NCBI GenBank assembly: GCA_950295325.1
Contig: OX485803.1
Location: 3,596,001-3,660,000, forward strand
DNA from: Polytrichum commune
Lineage: Eukaryota; Streptophyta; Polytrichopsida; Polytrichales; Polytrichaceae
Direction: 5' to 3'
DNA length: 64,000 bases
The notes under the pieces are model-generated. The model was given only the letters and a program-made list of their open reading frames with translations, searched no databases and was not told the origin of the DNA. Each line of letters begins with the position of its first letter. Within the stretch, counting starts at the first letter, position 1. Below are positions 1 to 13,190 of this stretch, piece after piece. The position numbers and the translations under genes are program-made.

Positions 1-144
1 CAAACAACCAGTGGAAAATCACAGGGGACCAACTCCCGTGAAAAAGGCCCATCGAGTTAAAAGGACAACTCTACACTAGCAAATTGCGATTCAGGAACAC
101 AAGTCAAAATTTACATTCAAAAGTTGAGAGGTGGAGAATTGTCC

Positions 145-3100
145 TTACATGGAAGGGTGCTTGTTGCGCGCGTCTGCTTCCACTCGCGCCCACCACATCA
201 ATACTTTCGTCCCACAACTACCTAAAGGCTCCACCAAAGACTCAGATTCCACAATATCTCGAACATCCAGCAACCCTACCCCATTAGCCCAATCATCCCA
301 CATGTTAATCCATGATGGCCGATTGATGCCATTATCGTCCCAAAGAGCCTTTGCATTTATAGCAAACCCTGCCCATTCTAGCCCTTGTAATGATTTCTCT
401 TCTCCTCTCAGCTTCCCATCCTCAGGTATATGCCACCCAGTGATATTTCCAAGAGCATTACAAACAGGTCCTTGAATTCTTGTGATGTATCCCTTAGATA
501 CATTATTTTTCTCACTTTGAGAGTCAATCACTTCAGTCTCCAATTTCAGGTCTTCCACGTAGCTGTGATCTGCTGTTTCGGAGGCAAGATTAAGATGGCC
601 CATTCTAGTATGAATCAGCGTCCCTATGGAAAAAGCACCAACCCATTGGACACTTTGCACTTCATCAAAAAGTTGGAGGCTGTGAATGTTGCCTTCCTCA
701 ATAAACATCACTATTCCCTTCCATCTCTGATCTCGTATGTACCTGTTTCAAATATTAGATCATCACATGTTAGATGCAGACTTATACTCAAATAGTTTTT
801 CCTCTTTCAATTCATCAGCATGATCCTAATTGTCAATATAAGTAACTTCACTTTTTGAAGTAAATAAATTTTCTACAGGGTGACATTCAACACAGCACAT
901 TGGAGTGATTGAGGTGATAGTGTTTTCTTTTCTTTTTTGGGGGGGATGGGGGGGGGGGGGGGGGTTATTGCACATACTAATGCAAAGTGTCATGTGGTTA
1001 CCCTAATGGTCAAATTCTTGACCATTATTTGTAACCTAGGCAAAGGCCTCATAATAGGGCAAGTGCCACTATGTATCAGGCCAATACCACTATTTCTTAT
1101 AAACAGTGTAGTCCTCCAAGGATAAAGCTTTTGAGGGTAGAATGTCAAGTTTAATCAAGAATCTAATTTTTTTTCACAACCACACCTATCAAAAGTACCT
1201 CATTTACCACAATAGAAAACTATTTAAATTTCCACCCATAGTCTTGGAAAGACAACGGTGCGTCTCAACATGAACTTGAGAAGAAAAGAAAAAGAAAATT
1301 AGCTCAGCCTTAAGACATCCTGAGCGCCTGAGTGTTTCTCTAGAGTTGATTTCCTTAGCAATCCCGCATTGCGCTTCCTGCTTAATACCGAACTACAGTT
1401 TCCACGTGGAGTCTGAATGGATCTTGACCCATGTAAGATTACCATTTGGCCCCAGAAAAATTCCAAGATAGTGATACTTTGAAAGCCATTGAGCCGGGAA
1501 GCTATAATTCGGGTAGATGTGCCTAATTTGGATACTTATCTTAATTGGACATCTGTATTTGAGTGATACGTGGTTAGGTGTAGCTCCCTAAAGAACAGAT
1601 ACCAAAAAGGCGCCATGTGTACTATGTGCAACAAAAAGTGCAAAACGCACATGTGGAGAATAGGTCAGTGGTCCAAGAATTGGTACTGCTAACCATCTCG
1701 TAGTAAACGCGTGTTTCATATCCTAGGAGAAGTGGGCTAGTCAGGAAGAGTAACCCTTTAAGACCCATCTTCCTCATATGTTGCAATTTTTCAATGAAGC
1801 TTGACTGATTATTCCATGTGTTTCATGAAGTGATAATTAAATTACGCAAACAAACGATTACAATTCCCCACACATGACACACCTGAGCCCTTCGATTCGC
1901 ATCCGCGTCTCCACCTTCGCCTGCTCCTCAGGATCATAAGGCATGCCCTCATTCCAACCCAAATGCACCAACCTCTCCACCTGTGCATTTTGTAGCAACA
2001 AAGATGTTTCGTTCGTCACACCCCCGGCCTCTACCACAATCCACGTCACAGGTGCCAGTACCAAAGACAAAGTGTGCAAAAGCCCTGCCACACAACAACA
2101 GAACAACAAGTATAATTTGTTTTAAGCACGGTTCATGTGTAAGGACGTACGTTCTCTTTCTATTCATTCTCATGTCAAGAATGAAATCTCAAGAACCAAA
2201 GTCCTTGAGTACAATGAACAGGGAGAACCGACCGCTAGTGACAGATGAACTGGTTGAGTTTGAGAAATAACCGGTTTGAAGTTCAAGACTTCAGGAGAAA
2301 TACCAATCAATTCAGAGGAATCTATGGAATATACCTCAAATTTGTAAAGAAACACCGAAAGATCACAACATGTAACCAGTTGGAATTGGAAACACTAGGA
2401 TCTCGACCAATTATGCCCAAAAACCTCCCCGGACACTGCTTGAAGACACGCATGATAGCCAAGCATAGTCCAGTGGCATGACTAATTTAGATGAGTTTTA
2501 AACCTGTTGCTTTTTCCTACTAGCCCACATTCTCCTAGGATATGAAACACGCGCTTAGTACAACATGGTTAGCAAATCGAAGTTAAGGCCACAGCCACTT
2601 TCGTCATAGTTTTCAGAGATCATATGAATATCTTATTCATTATCAACAGTGAAGATTCTCGTGCTCATTAAATGGTCATATAGGCCCCCCTTCCGCCCTC
2701 TCCCCCAATTATGTTGACTATTGAGCCTACAATGAATGACTATCATAATTTGAGCATGCGATCCAATCTCATTCAAACACGTGTCGTTTACACCAAACCA
2801 CATCCCACTCACATAAAGGTGTCCAATTAAGAGAACTGATCGATTTAGGCATGTCTACCTTAAGCTCTCATTGTTGATGCCTCTCTTTGGACTTGTCCAA
2901 AGCTTCTTCCAACTTTCCAATATTCAATTGAAGCGGCGCATGAACCCTCAATGGAATCATTCCTTAGGTTATCCAGGTAACCTATGAATTATTGCATTTG
3001 CATTGGAATCTGAGTAGGCTACTTAAGAATGCTATGCACAAATGCCGATGCAGAAAAACAATAGTACGAAACAGATTCACTGCAACACAAAGTACATGGA

Positions 3101-4726
3101 GCTGAAATGATCAAATGGAACAACGGATACAAAAATGTGAATCAATCTGGGAAGTTGGTAAAATATGGTTAAATTTGGCTTTTTAGGAGGTTGTTGCCAA
3201 GAGTTTAAGCATTAAATTCAATAGGTTTCACCTTATTGAGGTATGCGGGTGTTATTCGGTTACTTTTCTTAATTGGACACCTATATTATATTTGATTGGT
3301 GTGTGGGTTAGGTGACGATCAAAGAACAAACAGCATTATAAAAGACACATGGTGTGTAAAAGAGATTGGATTACGTCTTCAGATTTATCAACTACTCTAC
3401 ACTCATCAATAGTAAACACAACTGCGAGGACGTATGTAATTTTCAGTTCAGGAATCAACAAACGAGCACTTCCGATAACCATACCTAAATCATGGTCAAT
3501 GACGTTTCACCATAGTTTTGCTGATGCAACACAACTTTTGTTGTGTAGACCAAATAGGTAGAAGTTGAAGAACATCAAAAAAACAGACCGAATTACACCC
3601 ACATACCTGACCTTGTAGGATTTCTTTCACACATGAGACCGACCGTATACACATACGGAGTACATGTTACGGAACTCAAAGAAGGCTGAAGTCCTACAGT
3701 AATATCAAGGACTACCCTGCCTCACATTCTGGCTGGGCAGGAAGAAAAAACATCCTTAAAACTTAAAATCGTTTCCTTTGCAAAATTGGCCATAAGAATT
3801 TACATTTCGGCACTGTTCTGAATGATGCACATACCAGAATATAGTGAAGTAGGGGTATTGCAAGTTCAGTTTGCATTCTCCTTGATCAACCTTGCACTTG
3901 GATTTTATCGACTCGGGCGTAAAACATTCCAGACTTTGACCTTGTTGTTTGATCGATCCGAAGGACAAAGTTATCCGTGGGGTTGGAAGTGCTACAGTAA
4001 ATTACCTTAAAATTACAAACTGATGAATTAACCAAATGGAACAGTTACAGATGCTTTAATTAAGTAAATAAATAAATAAATAATAATAGTGAGTTTGGGA
4101 TGGAAACCTGTAAGGTAAACTGCTTGAAAGGGGCGAACAAAAGTGGGGGTGACAGCAAGGATGGGTCTCCGATCGGGAACTCCATGTAAGCTGTCCTGGA
4201 GGAGCTGAACTGTTCGGAGCAAGCCGTAACCCATCATCATCTCCTCCGGGTTCACATGTGGCCATGGCCGGATCAAAATTTTGTGCCTGCCCACACTCAC
4301 TCCCTTCTTCAGTGCAGTGGAGTTGGGTAGCTCATAGGTAACTCGCTGTGACCCTGGAACATTCCGAGCTGGCAGCCACCTGGCATTCGCCCCATACATT
4401 TGCTTCAAGGGAAGCTGATCCTGTATCATCACTCCACCACCGCCTCCTGCATCAGCCTCCTCAAAAGTGAAGTCTGGCAACCTTCGGGACAGAGAGGAGT
4501 AGGATCCAGCAGGCCTCCAGAATGACACCACAATCTGGATTTCGTGTGACATTCGGAGACCAAGAATGACACATATCATACACAGAATGCAGTGTATGCA
4601 CACTCTCAAGAGTGGGGTCACCACTCTACTCCTTGTTGGGCTACATGGACCGGTACTGCTTGTGGGCTCTAATAGGCACACACTACTGCCCATTTTCTCC
4701 CTCAACAATATTCTAATTCTTGACAT
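145..4726 (-). CDS. IRX14: GT43 xylan glycosyltransferase, IRX14-like (3 exons visible)
   Basis: Predicted Golgi type II membrane glycosyltransferase of family GT43. By homology to IRX14 it should help elongate the xylan backbone. Exons on the minus strand are 4726-4108, 2084-1883 and 742-145; phases join without a break and give 472 aa. Residues about 39-57 form a membrane anchor. Conserved family blocks are RPWPHVNP (153-160), AVTPTF (191-196), WIVVEAGG (221-228), then LFDE, GPVC, GWH, LEWAGF and VEPLGSCG near the C terminus. The usual Asp-Asp metal-site motif of IRX14 reads Glu-Glu here (FIEEG, 287-291). The reading frame stops at ATG TAA (150-145), but the same bases give a good donor, AT|GTAAGG. 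Known IRX14 proteins continue past this point, so a further exon probably lies outside the window. Start chosen as the first ATG before the anchor. Family assignment is strong; catalytic activity is not shown. Confidence 0.88.
743..1882 (-). other. GT43 intron 2
   Basis: The intron lies between CTCAG|GTGTGT (donor at 1883/1882) and the acceptor CAG ending at 743. It holds a G-rich run (939-964), a fragment resembling the 8.5-kb and 16.5-kb repeats (about 975-1120) and a minus-oriented copy of the dispersed GGTAG-ended repeat (about 1505-1780). No coding sequence seen apart from the flanking exons. Confidence 0.7.
2085..4107 (-). other. GT43 intron 1
   Basis: Donor ACAG|GTTTCC at 4108/4107, acceptor GGCAG at 2085; the codon for Gly207 is split across it (G|GG). 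The intron contains a copy of an AACCGGTT-bearing dispersed repeat (about 2243-2445), a plus-oriented copy of the GGTAG-ended repeat (about 2500-2875) and a fragment of the same family near 3235-3330. The rest (3450-4107) shows nothing recognisable. Confidence 0.7.
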
Positions 4727-4789
4727 CTAGTTTGCTCCAGCTTGATATCGTCTCCATGTAGTCACCCTCGGTACTACAATAGAAACACC

Positions 4790-5645
4790 ATGAGTCTCAT
4801 TGACAACACAAAGTCTCATTTCACATAGCCCACCCTCCCTACTTCCTTTACTTTGTGCAACACCGAGACACCTGTAGAGAGGCGGTATTCCAATACAACC
4901 CAAAACCTTGGGAATTAGCTTTGCTCAATATTCAACTTCTTAGGACTCAGAGGATGGGTAAACAGAGACACTCAAGGCTATCCTTTTGATGGCATTCAAT
5001 GGAAGCCAGAGTATTGAAATGCTCCCACAAAATAAATAGTATTCCAGCAAGTGGATGTTGAAGGTTGGCAGAAGTAGCAGTAGTAGCACAGTCACTCCAC
5101 TTGATAGCCAGTGTTAAGCTATTTAAGTCATCCCCTTGTCACCATAGCCTGCTACATGTGACTTGGTTGATTTGGGGAGTCCTGCAGGTTGAATACACAC
5201 TAGAAGAAAAGGGACACCCTGAGTCTCATTGACAACAAAAGTCTCACCTGACATAATCCACCCTTAACTTCCTTCCCTTTGTGCAAAGGCACCTTCAAGA
5301 GGGAGGTGGTATTCCAATACGACGCCAAAACCTTGGGAATTAGCTTTAATACCTAATACTCAACTCTTGGGACTTGGAGGATTGGCGTACAAAAGAATCA
5401 CTATCGGCTATCCTTTTAATGGCGCTCAATGGAAGAGTGTTGAAATGCTCCACAATTATAAAATAATACTTCAGCAAGTGGATGTTGAAGGTTGACAGGA
5501 GTAGTAGTAGTAGTAGTACAGTCACTCCAGTTGATAGCCAGTATTGAGCTATTAAAGTACTCCCCTCGTCACCAGACCCTGCTACGTGTGACTTAGATGA
5601 TTTGGAGGATCCTGCAGGTTGAATAAACACTAGAAGAGAAGAGAA
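4790..5645. repeat. Tandem duplication upstream of the GT43 gene
   Basis: Two diverged copies of a roughly 430-bp unit lie head to tail: about 4790-5213 and 5221-5645. Both begin GAGTCTCATTGACAACA and both end with CCTGCAGGTTGAATA followed by a purine tract. Internal landmarks recur in order: GGTATTCCAATAC, CCTTGGGAATTAGCTTT and AGCAAGTGGATGTTGAAGGTTG. The block lies only about 60 bp upstream of the GT43 start, so it is promoter or 5' leader sequence. Confidence 0.85.
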
Positions 5646-5746
5646 GAGAAGAGAAGAGAGGAGGAGAGAAGAGGAATCAAGTGAACTTTCTTAATATTAG
5701 GGTGCTTCCATCCGCTGCTGGCTCGGAGTATGAGTTCTCTAACTTA

Positions 5747-5947
5747 CTACACAACTGAGTCACTCAAACCCACAACAACCTGGGGTTGCCCATCACCCCT
5801 GTTGCTGCTATTGGGACGAAACCACGCAAATCCACCAACAAGAGCACTAGTAGTTTGCAACAGCGTCAGCAGCAGCAGAAGAAGAAGGAAACTACTACTG
5901 ATTCTTCTTTTCGGCTCCATGGGGTCCAAACTTAAACCTTGGTTCAT
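5747..5947 (-). other. Uncertain ORF with leucine-rich leader, possible first exon
   Basis: A 66-residue reading frame with an internal Met about ten codons in, then a basic stretch and a run of leucines like a signal peptide (LLLLLLLTLLQTTSA). Its stop overlaps a good donor (TA|GTAAGT). I could not find a second exon in phase, and the leucine run is encoded by a trinucleotide microsatellite. It may be 5' leader sequence of the GT43 transcript or chance. I do not recognise a family. Confidence 0.2.
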
Positions 5948-6157
5948 GTACCTACTGCCCCGAAAAAATTAAAACTGCTACCTTGGGGCTATTAAACTTC
6001 AGCAGTGCGACAGACTAATGACTGAGTTCGCCGGAAGAGGCATACCTTAGACTACAAAAACAGCAACCAATTCCTCACAGACAGATATCAATATGGACAC
6101 CAACAGACACACTTAAGTACTAACCCCCACAATCATAACTAGACTTAGATTTCCCCA

Positions 6158-6410
6158 AGAGAGAGCAAGAGAGAGAGAGAGAGAGAGAGACAAACAGCGA
6201 GAGACTTCGACTTGGTTGCAAGGCGTGGGCTATTTTGCACTGTAACTCTCTAACTTAAGTTTCTCACTTCTTCCTCTCTTCACGTTGAAATGAAAGCAGC
6301 TACCTTTACCTCTCCAGATGTTCCCTCAAAAGTGCAGAGTACCAACAAGTACAGAGAGACAGAGAGAAACAGACAGAGACAGACAGACGGACAGACAGAC
6401 AGACTCTGGA
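6158..6410. repeat. GA and ACAG microsatellites
   Basis: A (GA)n tract covers about 6158-6190. A degenerate (ACAG)n/(AGAC)n tract covers about 6345-6410. Simple-sequence repeats within the region upstream of the GT43 gene. Confidence 0.9.
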
Positions 6411-8489
6411 AGTTACCAAGTTCATCAAGGCTTTCTCTTGAGTAATGCTATGATGATCAATGCAGGTCTGCTTTAAAAGCATACCCTAAGCTAGCTAAGG
6501 TCCCAATTCCTGAGTTTCTGCTGCAACTCTTACACATCACTGCGAGTGAGGCAGTGAGGGCTCAGGATTAACATTGAAGGTGGCAGAGATTTGTGCACTC
6601 CAATCCCGGGAGTGGGCTAAGCAGCTTAGCCTGAAATCCATCCATAGCTTATTAGAAGTTAGAAGTTAGAAGTTTGGAAGTTAAGCTCCCTGAGTGGCCT
6701 ACCTGCTTACCTAATATGCAATGCTTATTAGTCACTACTGTAGTGCAAACATACCAAGTCCAAAGGTAATCGAAGTGTGCTTGAAATCAAACACTGGGGT
6801 GAAGAGCATGGAGAAAGAATGGTCCTCCCCAAGGTCCCACCAGTGGCTAAGTTTCACCCTTCATTTCCTCGAAGGAACCCCGCGTTCATTATTCAAGTCC
6901 AATCAGTTTAAACCGACTGTAGGTATCTTCACTTACCAATCTTGGGTCAACAAACGAACATAGCATCATCGGTAGTGACTCGTACGACCCAAACACAAGT
7001 GACAATTGGAATTGCAATCTACGAGCATACATACCAGTGTCGGTTTGGTATCATCTTCTTGTTGGCTCTGCCCCATATCATGGGACAGAGGAACTGTAGA
7101 GACTACCTTTGAGTGGTAATAGGGCTTGGATAATGCATGTTCGAACTTACTAGATAAATTTTGGTGAAGCTCAATGGAAACTCGATGAAAGTTCCAATTT
7201 AGGACAAAAACAAACTAATAAAATAACATAATTACTTTTAAGAATTCATTTTAGGATAGAGCCTCTCATGGCAAAATCAGATTCCCTTGTTTAATATCAT
7301 TCCAGGCATATATATTGAAGGTTTCACAACTTTTGAATACCAACACGATATGGGTGTTTGACAATATTTTTATTTTTTATACCATTTGAATCCATATATA
7401 AGAACCATGCAAGAACATTCATATCTAAGAAAATTTCCTTTAGTATCAATATGGTTTAAATTGAGTATTAACTTGGTTATACACTAAATAAATAAATAAA
7501 GTAAAAAATATCACTTTGACATACTCACCAAATATTAATATTTGACTTGTGCTACAATTTTGATACCCAAGGGTAGGTTTTTTTATATCATTATTTGAGG
7601 TTGATTATTGATACTATGCATTCACCTATACACCAAACCAACACTAGCACATACCTCTCAATCATCCAACAAAATTGCGTTGAAATAGTATATAGGTCCG
7701 AGGTTAATATTTTTTTAAGATGATTTGACACCGGAATCAACTTTGAAGACACCACATTAGTGTATGGTAGATGGGTCTTAAATTGTTATTGTTCCCCAAG
7801 TAGCCTAGTTCTTCTAGGTTGTGAAAGAAGCAGTTAGTACGAGATGGTTAGAAAATCAAAACCAAATCCATAGCCACTTTTCTCTTACTTTTTGGAGCTC
7901 ATATGGAAGTTCTATCCATTATCAAAGTGAAGATTCTCGTGCTTAGTAAATGGTCATATAGACCCCCCCCCCAACCGCCATAATGTTGACTTTATGAGTT
8001 CAAATGGTTCTAATATTTGAGCACGTAGTCACATGTCTTTTTGGTATCCATTCTTGGAGGCACACCTAACCATAGGTCCACATACCACTCAAATGTACGT
8101 GTCATAATAAGAAAAGTAACCAAATAAGGGTTGTCTAGCTACCTCAGTATGACACAAATAGAATGAATCAACCACAAACCTTTAGGGGGGTAGGTTTTTG
8201 ACATAGATGGATGAGAGGTACACTCATATGAGGCAATTCACTCTTGCCAACAACTACACCGTATATGGTATTTAGAATCACATACACTACTAGTGAAGGG
8301 CCCAAACTAAATGCCTAGAGGTCTCAAAGTGTCACATCTACTAATTATCAATATGATAGTATGCGTCAACATAGGTAACTCTTTTAAGTGAATAAGTATT
8401 TACATTGTGGCAATCAGTGTAGCATAGTGGAATACTTGAGATAATAGTTTTATTTAAGTGGATACTATGCAAAGGGGAAGTTATCATTG

Positions 8490-8830
8490 GGCATACCAAT
8501 GACAAGTGTCATGTATTTACATTTTAGTAAGTAAAAAGAAGATATTCTTGAGCATACTAATGTCAAGTGTCATTTGTATACACTTTAGTTGGCTTGTGGA
8601 CTGTTGTGTAACATAGGCATACACCTCATAACACTATTGAACTTATTCATGCCAAGATATCAGTTAGCTCACTTGAACACCAAGTGTCATGAGGTGACAC
8701 TAATGTTGAAATTGTTGATCACTAGTGTAACCTAGCATACACCTCAAAATAGGGTAAGTGACACTATTTACTACGCATGTGACACTAAACACCACAAACG
8801 GTGTAGCACTTGTCGAGTTTGTCAACTACT
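8490..8830. repeat. Dispersed repeat, copy at 16.5 kb
   Basis: A sequence running from AGTGTCATTTGT through GGCATACACCTCATAAC to GGGCAAGTGACACTATT-like text recurs in the same orientation at about 16530-16850, with clear divergence. A shorter relative is at about 975-1120. It contains repeated AAGTGTCAT words. No coding capacity seen; probably a non-autonomous element. Confidence 0.75.
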
Positions 8831-11427
8831 AGGTAAATACATGTGATGAATTCAAGTCGGGCATGGTTTGACCTTTTATTCTACATGATCACTTCATTGA
8901 GATTATTGCACATTATATTATGTGTTTGATTAATGGGGGATAACACTTGATGTGCCATGCTCATTAGAGTGACTTCCATGACTTGGCATGTAGCAATAAG
9001 TGCTCCATACCACCTTCTCTGATTGTCACCTAGTGATTGCAATATCATTTCCGTGGGTCAATGATGAATAGTGTGTGCACTAAGATAGTATTTTACTTGG
9101 TAGCATTGTCACATCTACAAGGGAGCATACTTGGTGATCACTTTGGAAGTGGTGAAACAAATTATTTTGTCAAGAGAGTAGATTACGGGTGAAGCACACA
9201 CACATTCATCCAAATACATGCATATCCATCCTTAATTTGCAAAATTCTCATCTCATAATTTGTTCTTGGAAAAAATTCATAATCGTATCCATCGATTCCT
9301 TATTTAAGTTTTGTAATTTTAGTTCAAAATGTAGCAATTTTCAAATAAAATAAAATAAAAATTTCTACACTAAATATTCCTATTTGTGTGGATGCAAAAT
9401 CAGCATGGAATAATTAACATGGGCACAAGACTCTCAGAATTCCGCTTAGTCTTTATGAGGACTTCCAACCAACATCTTATATCAAAAGAAACACCAAAAC
9501 AAATAATCACCCACATTAGTTTTTTTTTTTAAACATATATTATGGACCATTCTATTTATTGGTTATCAATAGGACCAGAGATAAGATTGCACAAGCATAT
9601 ACACATACACAAAGGCATATGAACAATGCTTGGAGTGAGATGATCTCATGCTCTTCTTGCTTTGCCTTTTATTGCTTTTCTTCTTTTCATTGGTTCATAC
9701 AAACAATATGGGAGAATTCTAATACCTCTTTGGACTAGCATTATAGCCTTATTCTAACCTTATTCTTTCTCATGCCTCTTTCATTACATTTTTATTGACT
9801 ACGAGCAATCTAATGCTCTACCTTCTACACTATTTTCCCACTAGAAACTTAGCGTGATGGCCCAAGTTAATTCTCATCATGAGAATAAGTGTGAGCTCTA
9901 AAAGATTAATATGGCCCACATCAATAAGATTGTTTAGTTTACTTGACATTGTTGACACATGACCCCAAAAAATTGGAATGTGTGGAAACAACTCGTAATG
10001 AGCACGTTGAAACTCTTTAATAATTGAAGTGATTTCAAGTTGATTTAAATAACTTCTAAAAGGGAGGGGATGAAGGGACAACAATAAACCATTTACATTC
10101 AATATTATGGGGTGAAATGTTAGCATGGGTATGATGGGTTGAAAATTAGGGTGGCTTATAAATGAAAAAATAATCAATTTAAAGACATGGACAATTTTTT
10201 TTAATTTGTTATCTGGTAGGACATTGATATAATAATTTCCAACCCATGTTAATTCACATTCTAGTATAAAAAAAGAATGTTCCTAGTTTTGAACATATGA
10301 CATTGTGGGCCGAAAAATGGCATGGGTCAAGAAAAGTTATATTGACCGAAATTATCATGATAAATGAAAATTATAGTGGGCCACAGTATTAGGTGTAAAA
10401 GATGGACAAATATTTGACATGTTCTAAGTAGACTTGCTCATTTGGTATGGATTTCATGTCATTGCATCGCACCCAGGTGTAGAGAAATTCAAAGTTTGTC
10501 ATGACCTTGTTTCTCTAAGTCATATACCTACAACAAATGATGTGCAAATGAACTCACTTACTTCCACGAATGTGATTAAAAATTGGGTTCACATAAATAT
10601 GTGTATGTGTATGTATGTATGTTTATATATTCTCAAAGAAAATATAATATGTAATTCACATAGAAGCATAATAATGATTGTTGAAAAAACAAGGTGTCAT
10701 ATGATGAAACATACATCACGCCCTTGTGTCACTACGTTACATGGAATATTTGTAGCTATCTCATACTTGTTATATATGAAATTTGAAATATTTGCACACA
10801 TGTTGTTATCTTATTCGCTACAAGCATATAAGATTCCCAAGATTTTGACATGCGTTACTGAAAACTTGTCATATGTCACTATAATAAAATCAATAAATCT
10901 ACCACAATGAAAAAAATTGTATTATTTTTTCCCTTGACGTAGAACAATTGCACATAACTCAAATGCCAACTTCCTTCACTTTTATGGGAATATATTGAGT
11001 CATGGTATGCATGCAAATAATGGGTCCGATGACCTAGTACACTCTTTGGTGGAGAAAGTTCGTGTTGGTAGTGCCACGTAACAATCCTAACAAAGGATCA
11101 CCATGCTTGGAGTGGCCCTATAGCCAAGTCCCCAAAATCACGGACATTCACACCGACTCACCGAAAAGTGTACCATTAAAGTATAAACTATCAAGTGCAC
11201 ATGAGACATGGTCATTCATACGTGCTCATGTTTGAGAGATGATTTGTTTCCATCACATGATCATGTCGTTCTTCTAAGTGGCAACAACTACTAAACTACG
11301 TATTGTTATTTAGTGTCACCGATTCTATTTGTCTTGCTCAACACTAATTGTAAACCGCCTGTGTAGTGTCACCAACACTAAAATGCAAATCAAATAAATT
11401 TTTTTTGTTTCTTGTAACAAAAAAATA

Positions 11428-11855
11428 AGCATTGTAGCACGGGGGGTGCACTTCATTGTCAAGTTGAACACCACGTGCGATAAAACAAAATCTACTTTTT
11501 ACATAAAGCATCACCAAAATGGTTCAAAAGTTTATGATTTTTTTTTCATGAGTAGATATACATAGTATCTATTACACAGTAAAAATTGGTAACCAAATTT
11601 GATGATTTGTTTTTTTTATAAAACATACCGTTTCTAACTAGAATGACGCAACATTGAACTAAAAATATTACTACAAAAAATGAAGATGACTAAAAATTTC
11701 AAAAAAATATACAAAAGATATTATCAATGGTTATGTGTATGTAGAAAAAATATCATAATTTTAAAAATTATCTATGGCATGTAATATAGGGTAGCAAGCT
11801 TTTATCACACGTGGTTATGAAATGTAAGGGGGTGTGATCCCCCCGTGCATTGTAG
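11428..11855. mobile_element. Foldback element with G/C-run ends
   Basis: The left end reads TTGTAGCACGGGGGGTGCAC and the right end is its approximate inverse, ATCCCCCCGTGCATTGTAG. A related element with the same end layout and a shared interior phrase (ACGTGCGATAAAA) is at 18352-18640. No ORF inside. Probably a non-autonomous DNA transposon; superfamily not determined. Confidence 0.55.
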
Positions 11856-13114
11856 ATTTACAATATTGTTATTCTTCATCCAAATTTCAATCATTCATGA
11901 CAATACTTGTAAACTTATTCAAAAGAAGTGTCAATAGAAAAAAGTTATCACAATGGCATAAAATACCATATGACACTACTAAATATAATATTTAGCGTAG
12001 TGCCCAATTCGACACTCTCTAAGCAGAAAATAATAAAAAATAAATAACATTTAAAAAGAAAAGAAAAGAAAACATTGAAGGTCTAATGAGCATGTTGCTT
12101 GCACAATGCATAATAAAGAATGCATATAATTTTTTGTTTTTTTATCCAAATTTTAAAGTTGATGATGGACTAATTCTTTTTCCTAGAAAAGGGGAGTTAG
12201 GTCATATGGGGAGCATTGATTTGGCAATGTGTTGGTGGTGGCATAGGTTGTGTACGTTCCAAGTTTGATGTGGGGTTGCCAGTGACATGCCATCCATGTT
12301 GCCCAGTTGACTTTCATATCCATTGTCTCAAGTTTTAGTTCTTAAGGAGGAAAAGAAAGTCACCCTATTGATTTGTTGCAATTTGACTTCATGGAGCAAA
12401 GAATCTAAGTATGTTTTTTAAACACTCACATGCACATTTACACACACGTTGTCTTCTATATAAGGGATGGTTTTTAATTTGGGTCCATGTCCAGGATACA
12501 TGGGGTTCAGATCCTCTTTCTTTTTTGATAACCACATAGACACTCCCAATTGTGTTCAGTACGGAACATGAAATGATTGATATATTTTGAGCACATAGTC
12601 CATACCATTCTATCACATGTTTTTTTAGTGTCCATTCTTACCTACAAGCATTGCCATACATCACTTAAATACATGTGTTTGATCTACAAAAGTGACTTGT
12701 TAAGAAACTTGATTCATTAGCACTAGTACCCCTTCCCAAACCAAAAGGATTTTAGCAAAAGCTATATTTCAAAGAATTAAAAATAAATAAAAAATCACCA
12801 AGGGACACACTTCATGGCGAAAATGAAGCGACCCCAAACACATTGCACACTTGCGTGCAAAGGGGAAGTTCCTTATATGTGTGGACATAATTCAACCTTC
12901 TATTTTCCAAGAATATAAGTGTTGCAGTGATTGACCTACTTTCCATTTCTCCACCATCTAAATATATTGCAGTGACCACCTTCCTAAAATCATTATTCCT
13001 ACTTGCTACAAACATCTATGCACATGTCAAGTCAAAGCTCACATGTAAATGATGCTTCCTCCCCATGCTTCACATACTTAAATGGACGAATGACTTCCAA
13101 TAGAAGATGATGGG

Positions 13115-13190
13115 TTATTATTATTATTATTATTATTTCCTCTTCCTCTTCCTCTTCCTCTTCCTTTTCCTTTTCCTTTTCCTATTCCCC
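13115..13190. repeat. TTA and TTCC-type microsatellites
   Basis: A (TTA)n tract runs into a (TCTTCC)/(TTTTCC) pyrimidine tract. These give artificial Asn- and Gly/Arg-rich reading frames on the minus strand. Confidence 0.9.

Noticed and set aside
4028-4107. Tail of the GT43 exon 1 frame past 4108
   Set aside because: It runs beyond the GTTTCC donor into a TTTA/ATT-rich intron and breaks homology.
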